Below are positions 44,815-58,395 of a stretch of DNA of 64,000 nucleotides, one piece after another. The DNA is taken from positions 125,165,731-125,229,730 of the forward strand of contig NC_134535.1 of the NCBI RefSeq assembly GCF_050624435.1, read 5' to 3'. A program made the position numbers and the translations under genes. Under the pieces are notes generated by a model. That model worked only from the letters and a program-made list of their open reading frames with translations, was not told the DNA's origin and ran no database searches. Each line of letters opens with the position of its first letter. Positions within the stretch are counted from its first letter, which is position 1. This DNA comes from Tenrec ecaudatus (lineage: Eukaryota > Chordata > Mammalia > Afrosoricida > Tenrecidae).

Positions 44815-46349
44815 TTTTTTTTTTTTGGTTTCTTTTCTTTCTTTATTATTAAAAAACATTTTATTAGGGGCTCATATAACTCTTATCACAATCCATACAT
44901 ATACATACATCAATTGTATAAAACACATCTGTACATTCTTTGCCCTAATCATTTTCTTTTTCTTTTTTTGTTTTTTTAATTTTAACAATTTATTAGGGGC
45001 TCATAGAATTCTTATCACAGTTCATACATATACATACATCAATTGTATAAAGCACATCTGTACAGTCCCTGCCCTAATCATTTTTTTCTCCTCTTTTCTT
45101 TTTTTACATTTTATTAGGGACCCATACAACTCTTATCACCATCCATACATATACATACATCAATTGTATAAAGCACATCCATACATTCCCTGCCCCAATC
45201 ATTCTCAAAGCATTTGCTCTCCACTTAAGCCCCTTGCATCAGGTCCTCTTTTTTTTCCCCTCCCTCCCCTTTCCCCCCTCCCTCATGTGCCCTTGGTAAT
45301 TTATACCTCGTTATTTTGTCATATCTTGCCCTATCCGGAGTCTCCCTTCCCCCCTTCTCTGCTGTCCCTCTCCCAGGGAAGAGGTCACATGTGGATCCTT
45401 GTAATCAGTTCCCCCCTTCCAACCCACTCACCCTCCACTCTCCCAGCAGCGCCCCTCACACCCTTGGTCCTGAAGGTATCATCCACCCTGGATTCCCTGT
45501 ACCTCCAGCCCTCATATGTACCAGTGTACAGCCTCTGCCCTATCCAGCCTGCAAGGTAGAATTCGGATCATGGTAGTTGGGGGGAGGAAGCATCCAGGAT
45601 CTGGGGGAAAGCTGTGTTCTTCATCGGTACTACCTCGCATCCTAATTAACCCATCTCCTCTCCTAAACCCCTCTATGAGGGCATCTCCATTGGCCGACAC
45701 TTGGGCCTTGGGTCTCCACTCTGCACTTCCCCCTTCATTTAATATGGTATATATATACATATACATATACACATATATATATACACACACTTATATAGTT
45801 TTTTTTGCATGATGCCTTATACCTGGTCCCTTGGCACCTCGTGATCGCACTGGCCGGTGTGCTTCTTCCATGTGGGCTTTTTTGCTTCTGAGCTAGATGG
45901 CCGCTTGTTCACCTTCAAGCCTTTAAGACCCCAGACACTATCTCTTTTGGTAGCCGGGCACCATCAGCTTTCTTCACCACATTTGCTTATGCACCCATTT
46001 GTCTTCAGCGATCCTATCATGGAGGTGTGCAGTCAATGATATGATTTTTTGTTCTTTGATGCCTGGTAACTGATCCCTTTGGGACCACTCGATCACACAG
46101 GCTGGTGTGTTCTTCCATGTGGACTTTGTTGCTTCTGAGCTAGATGGCCGCTTGTTTATCTTCAAGCCTTTAAGACCCCAGTCACTATCTCTTTTGATAG
46201 CCGGGCACCATCAGCTTTCTTCACCACATTTACTTGTTCACCCACTTTGGCTCCAGCCGTTGTGTCGGGAGAGTGAGCATCATAGAGTTCCAATTTAATA
46301 AAAGAAGGTATTCATGCATTGAGGGAGTGTTTGAGTAGAGGCCCAAGGT
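44815..46349 (-). mobile_element. tenrec-type L1 3' end with three tandem tail units
   Basis: Perfect 16-bp duplication CCAGAAGGTGAATCTT (44799-44814 and 46350-46365) bounds one insertion. The antisense tail unit of about 110 bp occurs three times (about 44855-44960, 44985-45085, 45110 onward), each separated by a T-rich tract, before the rest of the 3' UTR. Open frames of up to 244 codons across it are not genes. Confidence 0.92.
45746..45795. repeat. imperfect (TA)/(CA) microsatellite
   Basis: Alternating TATATACATATACA within the L1 insertion, at the site equivalent to the (CA)n of 29617. Confidence 0.9.
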
Positions 46350-46569
46350 CCAGAAGGTGAATCTTAAAATGCATCATTAAAGTATAAGTAAATGGTCCCT
46401 CTACAGTAAAACAAAATAAAAGGTTATTTTTATAATTATTTAAAGAATGTCTGCTCACACATTACTTTTTTTCAGCACAAAAATTAGACCCTATGAATGA
46501 AACTTTTCTTAGCATGCTTGTGTTTTTTTTATATTAATCCTGATAGTTTATAATTATCTTGGAAACAAA

Positions 46570-47235
46570 CAACCCCCACTGGAATGGCTATTATTAGATA
46601 ATGGAAAGTACTAGGTCTCGGTGAGGATAAGAAAGATGGGAATCTTTGCTCACTGCTGGTGAGTATGTAACTGAACACGTTCTCTGTGGAACCGTTTGAT
46701 GGTTCCTCAAAAAGCGACACAGAGAGTTACCATGTGACTCAGGAATTCCACTCCCATATGGACGCACAAAAGAACTGAAGCAGGGAATTAAATAGATATC
46801 TATACATTGCATAATTATTCATAGTAGCAACAAGTGAAAACCCCCACCATCAGCAGATAAAAGAATGTGGCATACCCATGCAATGGAATATCATTCATTA
46901 TGGGAAGAACCGACGTTGTGGTACATGTAGGAACAATATGCATTAACCTTGAGAACATCAGGCTTACCACACAGGTCAAAATGTTCAAATAGTATACTAT
47001 CCAATTTTCATGAATTTCTAGAATAGGAAAATGCATGGAGGCCATTGTTTACTAGTGTTTGACAGAGGATGAGAACAGGAGAAAAATGGGTGTTATTAAG
47101 GGTACTGAATTTCTGTGTAGAGCGACAAAAAACATTTGTAAATCAATAATGATGATGGCTGTATACATGCTAATTAATCACACCAAATTGTACACTTAAA
47201 ATGATTATTTCTCAATTAAAATGATATTTTACCAC
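46570..47235 (+). mobile_element. ancient L1 (L1M type) ORF2 end and 3' UTR
   Basis: CTGGAATGGCTATTATTAGA, then GGCATACCCATGCAATGGAAT and CACCAAATTGTACACTTAAA, in the order of old L1 3' ends. Confidence 0.85.
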
Positions 47236-47239
47236 AAAA

Positions 47240-48244
47240 CCCCACAAATGGATAATGACAGATAAGCATACAAACAAATAAATCAACTAACATTCCATAC
47301 TCTTTTGATCAAACATTTAATGAATAAAGGAGACAGATGACGTTGTGGAATGTCCAGAATTGAGGAAAATACTTTTGTTCATTGGGATTAGACTGACCAC
47401 CTTGCTGATTTCTCTGAGATTAAGACTATTACTACCTGACAACCCTCCAGGACACTTGTAATGTTGATTTTGTTTAGTGATTTTAATACAAAAGCATGGA
47501 TTAATATAGTTCTGTCTACTGATATATAAATCATCAGTGGTACAAAACACACACACATCATACATGCCCAAAAAGCCTCAAACATGCCCATTTCTCAGGT
47601 GTTGCTTCTACTCCTAGCAGGTCTATGTGATGGGTAGAATTGCTTTTTGTGGTTTTTAAAGCTATAAATATTATTGGTTGCAAATTGCTACATCTTTTTG
47701 CCCCTGGAGTACGTGTGGTGGGTCTTAACAGCCAATCTTTTTGTTAGCCTGGGGAACAAGGAATCCTCTATCAATGGTGCACAACACATCAATGATGAAC
47801 TCAATCACACAAGGCCAGATAAAATAACGTGACACCAATTTAATTGTTGAACCAAATGCTTAGTATAAAGGTTTAATTAACGCTAGTATGGTGAAATGCT
47901 CCACAAAATGTACAAACTGTTGTCAATAGAATTTTATAGTGAAGAACCACTATTTAGGACTGTGGCATACATCGACTTCTCACCTATTGAATATCTCATT
48001 CAAAATTCACATTTTTGGCACTGTGAAATATATACTTTGTGACTATACTGTGGAATACTGATATTCTTTTGAGAGTAAGAAGTGCCAGAATGTGAAGTAA
48101 GAGTAAGGCTGGTTTTGACAATTAAAGTTGTGTCAATTTGATTGGGTCATAATTCTCAGTGATTTGACAATTATATGAAGATACCAACATTTTATGTTCT
48201 GATATTATCACCCATTATTAATTGTTTTTTGAAACTTTAAAAAA
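47240..48244. other. unannotated intergenic stretch
   Basis: AT-rich; no exon, RNA or named repeat. Confidence 0.5.
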
Positions 48245-49140
48245 TTTGAATTAGGTAAATATTTCTAGAGCAGATCATAGTTTTATATTCAAGTATTCAC
48301 TCACATTTTGTTTCAATGCATGCATTGCACCCCCTCATTGTACCATCGCTTAGGCCACTTCATCCCTCTGCTTCCTGTGTCCATTCCTCCTCTTCCCTAA
48401 TTGTCTGAGCTTTGCTTTTGGGTAAATGCTGCCCTGTTGATCTTACATGGCTGATTATTCTAATAGGGCTGAGTTCAGTCCGTATCTGAAGGGTAGCTCA
48501 TGGCCGTAGTCTTGGGGGTGAGGGGGTCTCATCAGTCTCTGACTATAAGCATGATCTCCTTTATGGCTTTGTTCCACATTTTTCTCCCACTTAACCCAGG
48601 ACCATCTACTGTGGTCCTTTTCAGAGCAGTTGGTCGTGGTAGCCATGCATCATCTAGGTCTTCTGTTCTCAGGATTCCAGAGGTTGATGTTTGTGTGGTC
48701 CAGTATCCATGGATTAAGTGTTTCCATTGTATCTTTTGATTCTCTTGATTCTCTTTTATTCTAAATGAGGAGAAAACAATAGTTGCACTTTTGATGTCTG
48801 TTCATGAGCTCTTAAGACCCCACCCACTACTCACTAAGTAGGATGTAAAACACTGTCTTTGTCTATTATGTAATGCCAGTGGATTTTGGTGTCTCTTAAG
48901 ACAATGGCTCTAGTTCTTCAGGCCCAGGGACTTCAAGGTGTTTGTTATGTCTACGAAGTATTCATAACTTTGTCCCCTGTAGGTTCCATCAAATTCATGG
49001 GGATATATTTTCAGCAAATATGCATATACAAATACAAATACACTCTGTCAGATCTATATATATGTGTAGGCATATTCCCATTTCCCCTTTCACATCTGTT
49101 TTTTTCCTTTCTTGTGCTCAGTAGGCTCTGTGAGTGAATC
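48245..49140 (-). mobile_element. older afrotherian L1 3' UTR, antisense
   Basis: AGGACCATCTACTGTGGTCC, GGTCGTGGTAGCCATGCATC, CTCTTAAGACCCCACCCACT and AGTAGGATGTAAAACA follow the elephant-type L1 3' UTR. Confidence 0.72.
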
Positions 49141-49299
49141 TCTCTTCCAAAGAACATGATAGGAACAGGAACAAAGAAACTTGTATCAATGAGTTGCTAG
49201 TGATAGTTATTTTATTATTATGAGTCCTTATATTTTCCCAATCTTGGGAAGACACGAACATTATGGTTCACAGAGAAAGGCACCCTTGTCTAGATCTTT

Positions 49300-49640
49300 T
49301 ATTTTAAAAAATTAAATCATTTTATTAGAACACAACCCAGACATACCATTCAATTGTTCACTCATATCAGGCAGTGTTGTAAAATTGCTACCACAATCAT
49401 TTTCAAAAGATTTTCTTCTTTCCTGTACTCCTTGATATCAACTGCCCATTACACTCGCTCCTTGCCATACCCCCCAGGAATTCTTATTCTAGTTACTGTC
49501 TCTATACATTCACCCGACCTGAGTTTCATCACATCCTGTTTTTTGAGGGTCTCGTTTAGCTACTAATCAACTATTTCTGATGCCCACCATACTCTGAATT
49601 TTCAATTATAGGACCAGGTTCATTTTCTAATGACTAGACG
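49300..49640 (-). mobile_element. older L1 3' end, antisense
   Basis: CATTTTATTAGAACACAACC, CTACCACAATCATTTTC and CTGTCTCTATACATTCACC. Confidence 0.6.
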
Positions 49641-49674
49641 GTGAGTGAATGCTGACTGACACAACAGAGTTTAC

Positions 49675-49880
49675 TGGGATATAACTTATAAACCTCACTG
49701 CAATTGACTCAATACTGACTCATAGGGGTCCTATAGGACAGAAGATAACTGCCCCTGTAAGTTCCTCAGACGGTAATTGTTTACAGCAGTAGAAAGCCCC
49801 ATCTTTCTCCTGTGGAGCTACTGGTGTTTTGAATTGCTGACCTTCCAGATCACTGTCCAGATAACTTAGACATAGTAATG
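49675..49880 (-). mobile_element. AfroSINE, antisense
   Basis: CTGACTCATAGGGGTCCTATAGG, GATAACTGCCCCTGTAAG, TTGAATTGCTGACCTTCC. Confidence 0.82.
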
Positions 49881-50870
49881 TTTTCCCTGTACAGTTCAAT
49901 GATTTTTATCAAATGCATATAGCCATTATATTAATTCATATAAAGAATGTTTTCATGAATATGGAATGTTCCTTTGGGCCCCTATCCTAAAAACACACTC
50001 ATCTGATCTCTATCAACATGCATTTGCTTTGTGAGCTGTAGAAGTTCACATAAATGGATTCATGTTTCTTTGTCTTTACTTTCTTTCCTCAACTTGATTA
50101 TTCGATTCATCCATGTTTTTGCATTTTCAGCAATACATTTAATTATGAGTTATATTCTTTTGTGTGGATATACTGTAATTTGTGTATTTCTTCTATTGTT
50201 AATCTTTTGGTCTTTCCAATTTGCACATGTTAAGTACTTGGCTAATAACCAAAACGTTGACAGTTCAAATCACTGGGCTTGACATGGCAAGTTGCTTTCA
50301 TTAATATTACAGTTAAGAAAACCCTATGTGGCAGTTCTATGTGCCATGGGTCCGTTACATGTTGACAAGGACAAAGCTGTATTTAACAACAACATGAATA
50401 AAACTACTTTAGACATATAATTACATGCCTTTTTGTGGTCATATATTTATTTTTATGAGCTTTATACCTAGAAATGGAGTTTCTGGCTTGTGAGATTGGT
50501 GCATGTTTAACTTTTTAAGAAATTGCCAAACCGTTTTCCAAAATAGTTGTACCAATTCACAGACCTACAAGCAATGTACGAGAGCTTCAGTTTCTTCATA
50601 TCCTCAAAATATTTGTTCTTGTCAGTTAAAAACAATTGTCATGCTTATGAGTGAGAATTCACAGAAAATCTTTTGTAATGTCTACTAAATATTTCTTCCC
50701 TCCATTCTTTTTTTTCTTTCCCTTGATTCTTATATTGTATTATCTTCTCCTTAACAGGAATTATTTAAAAAAGATATTTCTTATATAAGACATTTTCTCT
50801 ATATATGTATTGGAAATATTTTCTCCCAGTATATTTATTTTTTATTGTATTTGGTAAACATAAGAGTTCT
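49881..50870 (-). mobile_element. ancient L1 3' UTR, antisense, split by a SINE
   Basis: GTACAGTTCAATGATTTTTATC, ATAAATGGATTCATGTTTC and AATTGCCAAACCGTTTTCCA are antisense L1M wording on both sides of 50230-50395. Confidence 0.72.
50230..50395 (+). mobile_element. AfroSINE inside the ancient L1
   Basis: AGTACTTGGCTAATAACC, GAAAACCCTATGTGGCAGTTC, tail TTTAACAACAAC. Confidence 0.75.
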
Positions 50871-51334
50871 GCCAAAATTATGTAACTGTACTTAAAAAAT
50901 TATTCCTGAGAATTCAAATAAAGAGATGATACAATGTGCAGCCTCTTCTGTTTATCATTCAATATTTCAAGGCTTAATCCAAGTACATTTTGATAATTTC
51001 CAAATCATTTGAAAAGTTATAACAAGAGTTGAAATTTTAGTTCTCCTGTGGCTGTTCAGATTTCTGATAAAATTTAAAAAATCTAAATGCATACTGTTAT
51101 AGTATGATTTTAAATAAGACTTTCATACATTTACCTCATTTTATTTCTTAAAGACATGACCCCCAATAGAATTTTTGTGAAAAAGATATGTTTTACAGGG
51201 AAAACACATGAGTGTATTTCCAAGAAATGTTGTGCCTAAGTTTTTGTTTCCCAAATGATGTTGCTGTTTAATTCATGTCCTTCACTTCTCTATCCAAACC
51301 TCCTTGACTCAGCTACTTACACGTATTTCAGAAG

Positions 51335-54105
51335 GCAGATGTTTTCAGAAATGTAAATGAAAACAACCATGACATCTCTTCGAACACCATTGAGGATAGC
51401 CCAAATCAGAAAATCAGAGAGCAACAAATATTGGAGAGGATGCAGCAAGATAGGAACTCTCCTCCACTGCTGGGGACTTGTAGATATGTACAGCCTCTGT
51501 GGAAAGGGATCTGGTGACATCTAAAGCAAATGGAAATTCAGATACTTTATAACCCAGCTATCCCTCCATTGGACATATACCCAAAGAGGTAGAAATAAAC
51601 CATGGCCAGTCGTCTCAGCTCCAGTGTTTATTGGGGCTCAATTCACAATTGCAAAGAATTGGAAACAGCCTAAATTTCCATCAATTGACAAGTTGGTTAG
51701 AAAACTCTGGCACATACACACAGTGGAATACTACGCATCACACCAAAGCATTACTGATCACATGAAGCACATCGTTTCATGAGAAGAGTTGGAGGAAATT
51801 ATGCTAAGCGGAGTTAGCCAATCACAAAAGGACAAGGAAAACACGAGTCCTTGGGGTAAGTATAATCAGCACAGTAGGTATAGAAGAAAAGCCACTTATC
51901 TTACTCTGTACGGCTTGAGGTACAGGCAGTCAGATGGGAGTCAGACAAAACCCAAGGAGGTACATGTTATTGTAGCACAAATAAGGGAAAGGGGATTGGG
52001 GGAGGGAACAAAGGGGGTGCTGAGAATGGAGATGATGCCCCAGGGGGGAGCAGGGTACTAATCCACCCAGGGGAAGACTACTGTTTATGTCTCCACAGAA
52101 TTGGGGTGTGCATGCAGACCCCACCACAGCGCACCAGACCTTGAGGGCAACGTAACCATGAGAGAAAGGCATGAAAAGATTGGGCTACAGGTGCTGGCCC
52201 CAATCAGAGCCAAAGTGACTCCTCCATAGACACATGTGCCACAGTGGACAACACCAAACCTACAGCTTGGGGAATGGGGCTGACATAGCACGCCCACACG
52301 GAAGCAAACCAAGGAGGAAGAAGGGAAAGGGTCAGTAGACCCTATATCAGCACACCAAGCCTCAAACACAATGTCCCTGCAGGGAGCTGCTAAGGCACAG
52401 AGAGAACAGTAGGGCAAGCAACAGCTCGAGACATGTTGTCTCCTCACTGGAGCATATTGCAGCAGACGACAATACTCGGGACACATGGAGGGGAGTTAAT
52501 CCAGTCTGCACCCCACTGCAGTGGCGTGAACCAAGAAGGGATCATAGAACAGCAAGAGGAGCAAAGAAAAGATGCAAAGCCTCTGAAGAGTCCCCCAAAT
52601 AGACTTCAGGCTGGGTGGGACAACTCCAGAATTCTCCTGGGCCCAGTGGGGAGAGTTATAAAGGTCAGTGGACAGACCTGGAATCATGTATGTTTTTTCA
52701 ATCTTTTGTTTTGTTTTTGATCGGTCTCTGTTATTGTTGGGTTGCCTACTTACGTGCGATAGGTATGGGAAACAAGCTCAAGGAGAAAGCAATGACACTC
52801 ATGATCCTTCTCACTGGGGGAGGAGGGGGTGGGAGAAAGGAGTGGTGAGCAAACAATGCTATAGACAGGGAGCAACTTGGGAACTAAAATCAACAATAGG
52901 AATGTAGGGATCCTGGGGTATTGGAACAACAGCAAACTAGCTTAGAGGAATTACTAAGAGGTGGAAGTATGACGAGCGTAATGGTGGGGCAGGGGGAAAG
53001 TGAAAGGAAACAGGAATGATCTAGGAAGCAAATATATGGATAGAAGTATAAGCACAGGTATATACATGTGTAAATACATTAATCCATAAAAATAGAGGTA
53101 TGGGCCTAGGTACATATATTTCAATGGCAATACATTGACTTAGTGAACGGACTTCGGACCTTTGCTCATGCCCTTCCTCAGTGCAAGAACACTTTATTCT
53201 ATCAAACTGGCATTCTGTGGTTCTCACCCTCCTAGTACAATTGTTGAAGACAAAATGGGTGCATAAGCAAATGTGGTGAAGAAAGCTGATGGTGCCCGGT
53301 TATCAAAAGATATAGCATCTGGGGTCTTAAAGGCCTTAAGTTAAATAAGCAGCCATCTATCAGAGAAGCAACAGGCCCACATGGATGAAGCACACCAGCT
53401 TGTGAAATCCTGAGTTGTTATTGGGACCGAGTAATGGAGCAGAAGACCACAAATGAACCATATTGTGGAGAATGAAGTGGGTCAGAGCAGAGACCCAAAG
53501 CCCATTTGTAGACAATGGGACATCCCCTCACAGAGGGGTCGCAAGGGAGGGATGAGTCAATCAGGGTGAAGTAAAGCACTGATGAAACACACAGTACTCC
53601 CCTCTCTTCCCTGAAGTTTCCTCACCTTCCACTCTCACGACCCTAGTATGCCTTTCACTGCGGGCTAGACTCAAGCATGTGCACAGGTACCAATAAGAGA
53701 TAAGAGTTCACAACACACCTAATCCTGGAACAGTAATGGGAATAGTGATATCAGGAGAGCAGGGGGCAGGTGGGAACTGCAGGGGGAGGAAGGGTGAACC
53801 AATTGAGATGTTTAACACATAACTGGCCCTCATCAGGGGGATGAACAATAGAAATTGTGGGGGAAGAGATTTAGCTGTCAGTGTAAGATATGAAAATAAT
53901 AACAATTAATAACAATTAATAATTTTCCAAGTGGCCACAAGGGTGGGCTTGTGGGGGGTGGTTGTAGCTGACTCCAAGGGCTCAATAGAAACTAAATGTC
54001 TAGAAAATAATGATGGCAGCATATGTACAAATGTGCTTGATACAATTTATGTGTGAATTGTTACAAGAGCTGTAAGAGCCCTTGAAAAATGTAAAAAAAA
54101 TCAAT
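51335..54105 (+). mobile_element. tenrec-type L1: ORF2 3' remnant plus long 3' UTR
   Basis: 51335-51850 follows the end of L1 ORF2 (GGAGAGGATGCAGCAAG, AACCCAGCTATCCCTCCATTGG, ATACACACAGTGGAATACTA) with stops in all frames. A 2.2-kb 3' UTR follows, ending GAGCCCTTGAAAAATGTAAAA. It shows that autonomous L1s here join ORF2 to the same kind of UTR carried by the ORF1-only element. Confidence 0.85.
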
Positions 54106-54284
54106 TAGACTCAGATTTGTTCATTTATCTATTATTTATTCATATGTGAATACTGAAATATTTAATTTTCTTGATGATTATAACTTTTCATAGTAAATAT
54201 TGCAAGCAAGTAGTGCAAGTCCTCAAACTTTGTTTTGCCCTTTTCAAGATTGTTTTAGTATTTTCATGATTTAATGTTCTGCTG

Positions 54285-54435
54285 GGGAAGTTTTGGACTT
54301 CCAACCTCAAGGTCAGTGGTTTCAACCCACCTGATGCTCTGTGGAAGCTCTTGTAAAAATTTACAACCTCCGAAACCCTATTTAGGGTCACTGAGAGTCA
54401 GAATCAACTTGATGGTAGTGGATTTGGGCCTTTGG
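54285..54435 (+). mobile_element. AfroSINE, 5'-truncated
   Basis: GGTCAGTGGTTTCAACCCACC, AAACCCTATTTAGGGTCACTG, CAACTTGATGGTAGTGGATTTGGG. Confidence 0.82.
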
Positions 54436-55569
54436 GGGAAATATTCTATGTCTATTGCAGTACCAGGGCTTCCATTGAGATGGCAGACGGGCACCACATT
54501 ACCCAAACCCTCTAAAACAAAGACACAGAAGACCAAATGAAACAGATGTGGATAATAATCTTGAAACTCTGAGTTTGAGAGGAATATATTGGGAAATGGA
54601 CTGAGTGCTAACTAGAAGAAGCTGACCGAAACCAGCAAGAGAGGAGATGGGTTGAGTGGACAAATAGAAGGCTTGACACATCATGGTCATTATGAACTTT
54701 TACAAGTAGTGTTCAATTGGGATAACCTTAATAATCGACTCCACTTTCTACGACTGCACAAGCATCCATGCTGGTGGCTGGTGACCCAAAAGTGGTAATC
54801 TTCTCTTTGCTAACCACATCCTCTGGGTAATCAGAGGTGTGGCCAACCCCATCATGAGTCTGGTGACCCCAATGCTGCACAGCCTTTGCTCTGCCTAAGG
54901 ACTAAGGCATATCTCTGTGGATTGGCCACTATGTACTCACTGCTCCATGTCTCAAGGTATACGTTCTTCATCAACTCAGATCAACAACATTAACAGGAAA
55001 AGAGAGGTGATTATTCCAATCCACCCATGGCGGTCAAGATCTCCTTTTAGATCCAGCTGTTCCATCACACTTAGCCTCTGGATTGTCAAGGCCTTCTTCT
55101 GAGACTAGGTCTATGAGCCCAGACACCTTCTTGGCTGGCAGGAACTCTGCCTGGCACTGGATGCTTCACACTCCCACCACCCATGAGCTTCTTGATCCAC
55201 AGCTGGTGCTGACATTCTAGATGCCCTGTCCCCACAGTGTCCTCATTTTTTCTCTTTTCTTGACTTTATGTCCATTGTTTATTTCCTTTATTTGTTTCCT
55301 CCATTTATTTTCTTCTATGTTCCCTTCTCCCTCTGTTATTCTTCTTTTCCCGTCAACTTCTTTCTTTGTTTTTCCCATTTCTCTTTTCTTCTCCCTAGTT
55401 TTATTGTACATTTGACTTGTCTTTTTCCTCCCCTTTCTTTTTAGTTGTTAATTTAACTTTTCTTGATGCTGCTTTCCTATTATCCCTTACCATTTTCTTC
55501 TTTATTATGTTACTTTTTGATTTTTTCCTTCTATTTTTCACTCTCTCTTTTTCTTTATCCCTCTCAGAG
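54436..55569. other. unannotated stretch, pyrimidine-rich end
   Basis: 54690-55240 looks like moderately GC-rich decayed sequence without a recognised family. 55240-55570 is an almost pure C/T run on the plus strand. No gene supported. Confidence 0.45.
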
Positions 55570-55660
55570 GGAAACAGTAATCTTAAAAAAAATTTTTTTA
55601 TTGGTGGCTTGTACAATTCTTATCACAAGCCATACATACATCGGAAACCTTAATCTTGCT
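55570..55660 (-). mobile_element. tenrec-type L1 tail, antisense, short
   Basis: TTTTTTTATTGGTGGCTTGT, CAATTCTTATCACAAGCC, ATACATACATCGG. Confidence 0.65.
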
Positions 55661-56680
55661 CACACTACCCAATCACATTGGTACCTCCCCTACAGCCTGT
55701 CTATTTAGTGCATGCCCATACCTACTCCTGATCAATGAATCATAGACAACAGTCAACAACAGCTGAATCTGCACACAACTACACTCTGTGAAATTGAATG
55801 GAGAAATGTGCACACATCCAAATCTCTATGACACCCAGCAAGAGACAGATGGTGCGTGCCTAAGAACACATCGAAGTCCCATTAGCAATTCAATACAAAT
55901 ACAGCAGTCCCACAAATTTTTAGAGACAATAGACATTTTCAATACACACATAGAAAGAATGCAGAGTGACTCAAAAATGATCAAAATACAGATTCAGAAA
56001 ACTTTCCTGAGGAAGCAAAGGCATGGGAATGACCTGGTAAGCAATCTGAAAAGTTATATTTAGATATCTTCAATAGACTGAGAAAAGATTAAAAAGACCA
56101 AAGGAAAATTAAAGATAGCACTTAAAAAAATTCTAGGCGAATTCAGAACAATACTACAAGGTCAAACTGGCAAAATAAATGAAAAGAACTATTCAAAATT
56201 GGAAATAGAAATTATGAAGATTAATACTAAGATAGCAGAAATAGCTAATGCATTGAAAGAACAGGGAAGATAAAGAAACAAGTGAGCTTGAGGAGAAATC
56301 TTTTAATACTGATCTGTTAGAGTAGCAATAAGGAAAGAGAATTTAAAAAGAAAAACACACCCCGAAGAAAGCCTAAAGATTAAGTGGAAGGCTTTCAAGA
56401 GAACTACCTTGAATATGATTAAATTTACAGAATAGGATGAACAGTAAGAAATACACACAAAAAACATAGAAAAATGCCAAAAGTGTTGTTGGGAAAAAAT
56501 TCTCTAATATAATGAACGACAAAAAAAAATATGAATTCAAGGATATCAAGACAACAAATAAACAAGCAAAAAAGGCTCCATATAAGATTGACCTCTAAAA
56601 TATCCCCACCAAGATACAGAATAATTAAGCCTTCCAAACTAAAGACAAGGGAAGACTGTAGATCAGGAAACCTGGAACTT
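55661..56680 (+). mobile_element. L1/HAL1-type coding remnant
   Basis: Decayed coiled-coil-like frames (KINEKNYSKLEIEIMKIN, KIAEIANALKEQG) and later AAGGATATCAAGACAACA with GCTCCATATAAGATTGACCT recall ORF1/HAL1 sequence. Multiple stops. Confidence 0.5.
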
Positions 56681-58306
56681 GGTATATACCAGGGTGTCCT
56701 AGTGGCAAATCCTTCTTTTGCTTGGTGGCTTGCCAGTGCCAGGACTTACCTCCTCCTGACCTCTCCCTCATTAGAAACCGCTTCTAACCACAGATCTCCA
56801 CTCCCACTGCCTATCCCTGTCCCCCCCACCCCCCCACCAGGATTCCTGCCTGGAGGGCAGATAGCATGGTGTTGTGCAGAATTTCCATACTTCTCTACTA
56901 TTTCCCATGCAACACTTCCTGTCGGGGCACACTTCCTACACTGGCAGATTAGCTCTCTGAGAGCAGGGAAGCAGAGTGACACCCAACCAATGGGCCTATG
57001 TTATAAACCCAATAGTATTGATCTGATGCACACTGCCTACTGACCCCATATAGTGGGTCAATAAGTGACTCTGGTAGATGAGTAGATATATTCTCAACCT
57101 ACTCTATCCACTACTACCTCAAGACCTTGTTCCCCTTTTCTAAATGAGACCCACTTTCACATAAACTAACAAGAACACCTCTTAAGATCTCCTTTTCTAC
57201 TTTATCAGAAATCACTATATTTAACCAGAAGATTACTTAGGATTAATGCTATCACTTAAACCGTACTCTTGTGCGCCTATCTCCGATTTGTGCTACCCAC
57301 CCAATTCTATCACATATTCCTCATCTCCACACAATACAATCTTCAGCCCTATGTGATCTTCCCCCTCCAACCCACAGAGTCACCTTCCACACACACATAA
57401 TCTCAAACCCTGCACACCATCTATACAGCTGAACCTTTATGCTGAGAAAACAACAGCCGACAGCAGTCACCACACAGAAAAATCAAGCTAAACAAAAGTA
57501 AAGAACTGAAGATTATACAAACCCCATGGAATATATGGAAAAAGAAACCCTGGCACCACCAGAAAGAGAATACAGGAGAATGGTGTTTAGGACTGTATAA
57601 GAGATCTGGGGATCGATCCTGAAAACAAAGGAAGAAATTGAGATGCTAAAAACCTCACACCCCAAAGAAACCCAGAAGCCAAATATGAGATAACACAAAC
57701 AAAAATCACGTGGACATTATAAGACATTATAAGGAATGTAATAGATATTTTGTTTCTATACAATGTAAAGAGATAACACAAAATAAAAAACATAAGAAAT
57801 GAGCAATAGAAGGGAAGAAAAGGGAAATTGAAACAATGAACTTGAAGACAAGCACACAGACTTCATCAAACCAGAGAAACAATAAAACAAAAATGCAAAA
57901 GAATCTGAAAAAATGCCTGACGATGTGGGACACCATGGTGAGAAACAACATACCTCTCATTGGAATACCAGAACAGTAAAAAACTAACAGTCTACAGATA
58001 AAATAGTAAGGAAATTCATGGGAGAAAATTTCCCCAATAGCACAAAGGAGGAAACGATAACCATCCAGGGAGCAGAGAGAACACCAAAATAGGTTAGACC
58101 CCTGCCCCGCCAAATCAAGACTTATAATAGTCAAATTATCCAACTTCAAGGGAAAGAATCTTGAGAGCAGCTAGAGAGAAAAAACAGACACCTACAAAGG
58201 TAACTAGATAAGAATACGCTCAGACCTCACTGTAGAAACCATGCAGGAAAGAAGAAGCTCTAGCAACATATACCAAACGTTCAAAGACAGAAATTGCCAA
58301 CCAAGA

Positions 58307-58395
<89 letters not shown>

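Noticed and set aside
44815-45120. CRISPR-like or satellite array
   Set aside because: Only three units, separated by T-tracts, inside L1 target duplications.
44825-45559. 244-codon open frame
   Set aside because: It translates antisense L1 tail units and 3' UTR; the same peptide pieces recur at 28841-29724 and 15001-15447, as expected of a repeat.
56531-57043. 170-codon open frame
   Set aside because: Spans the junction of an L1 coding remnant and an L1 leader; no domain.
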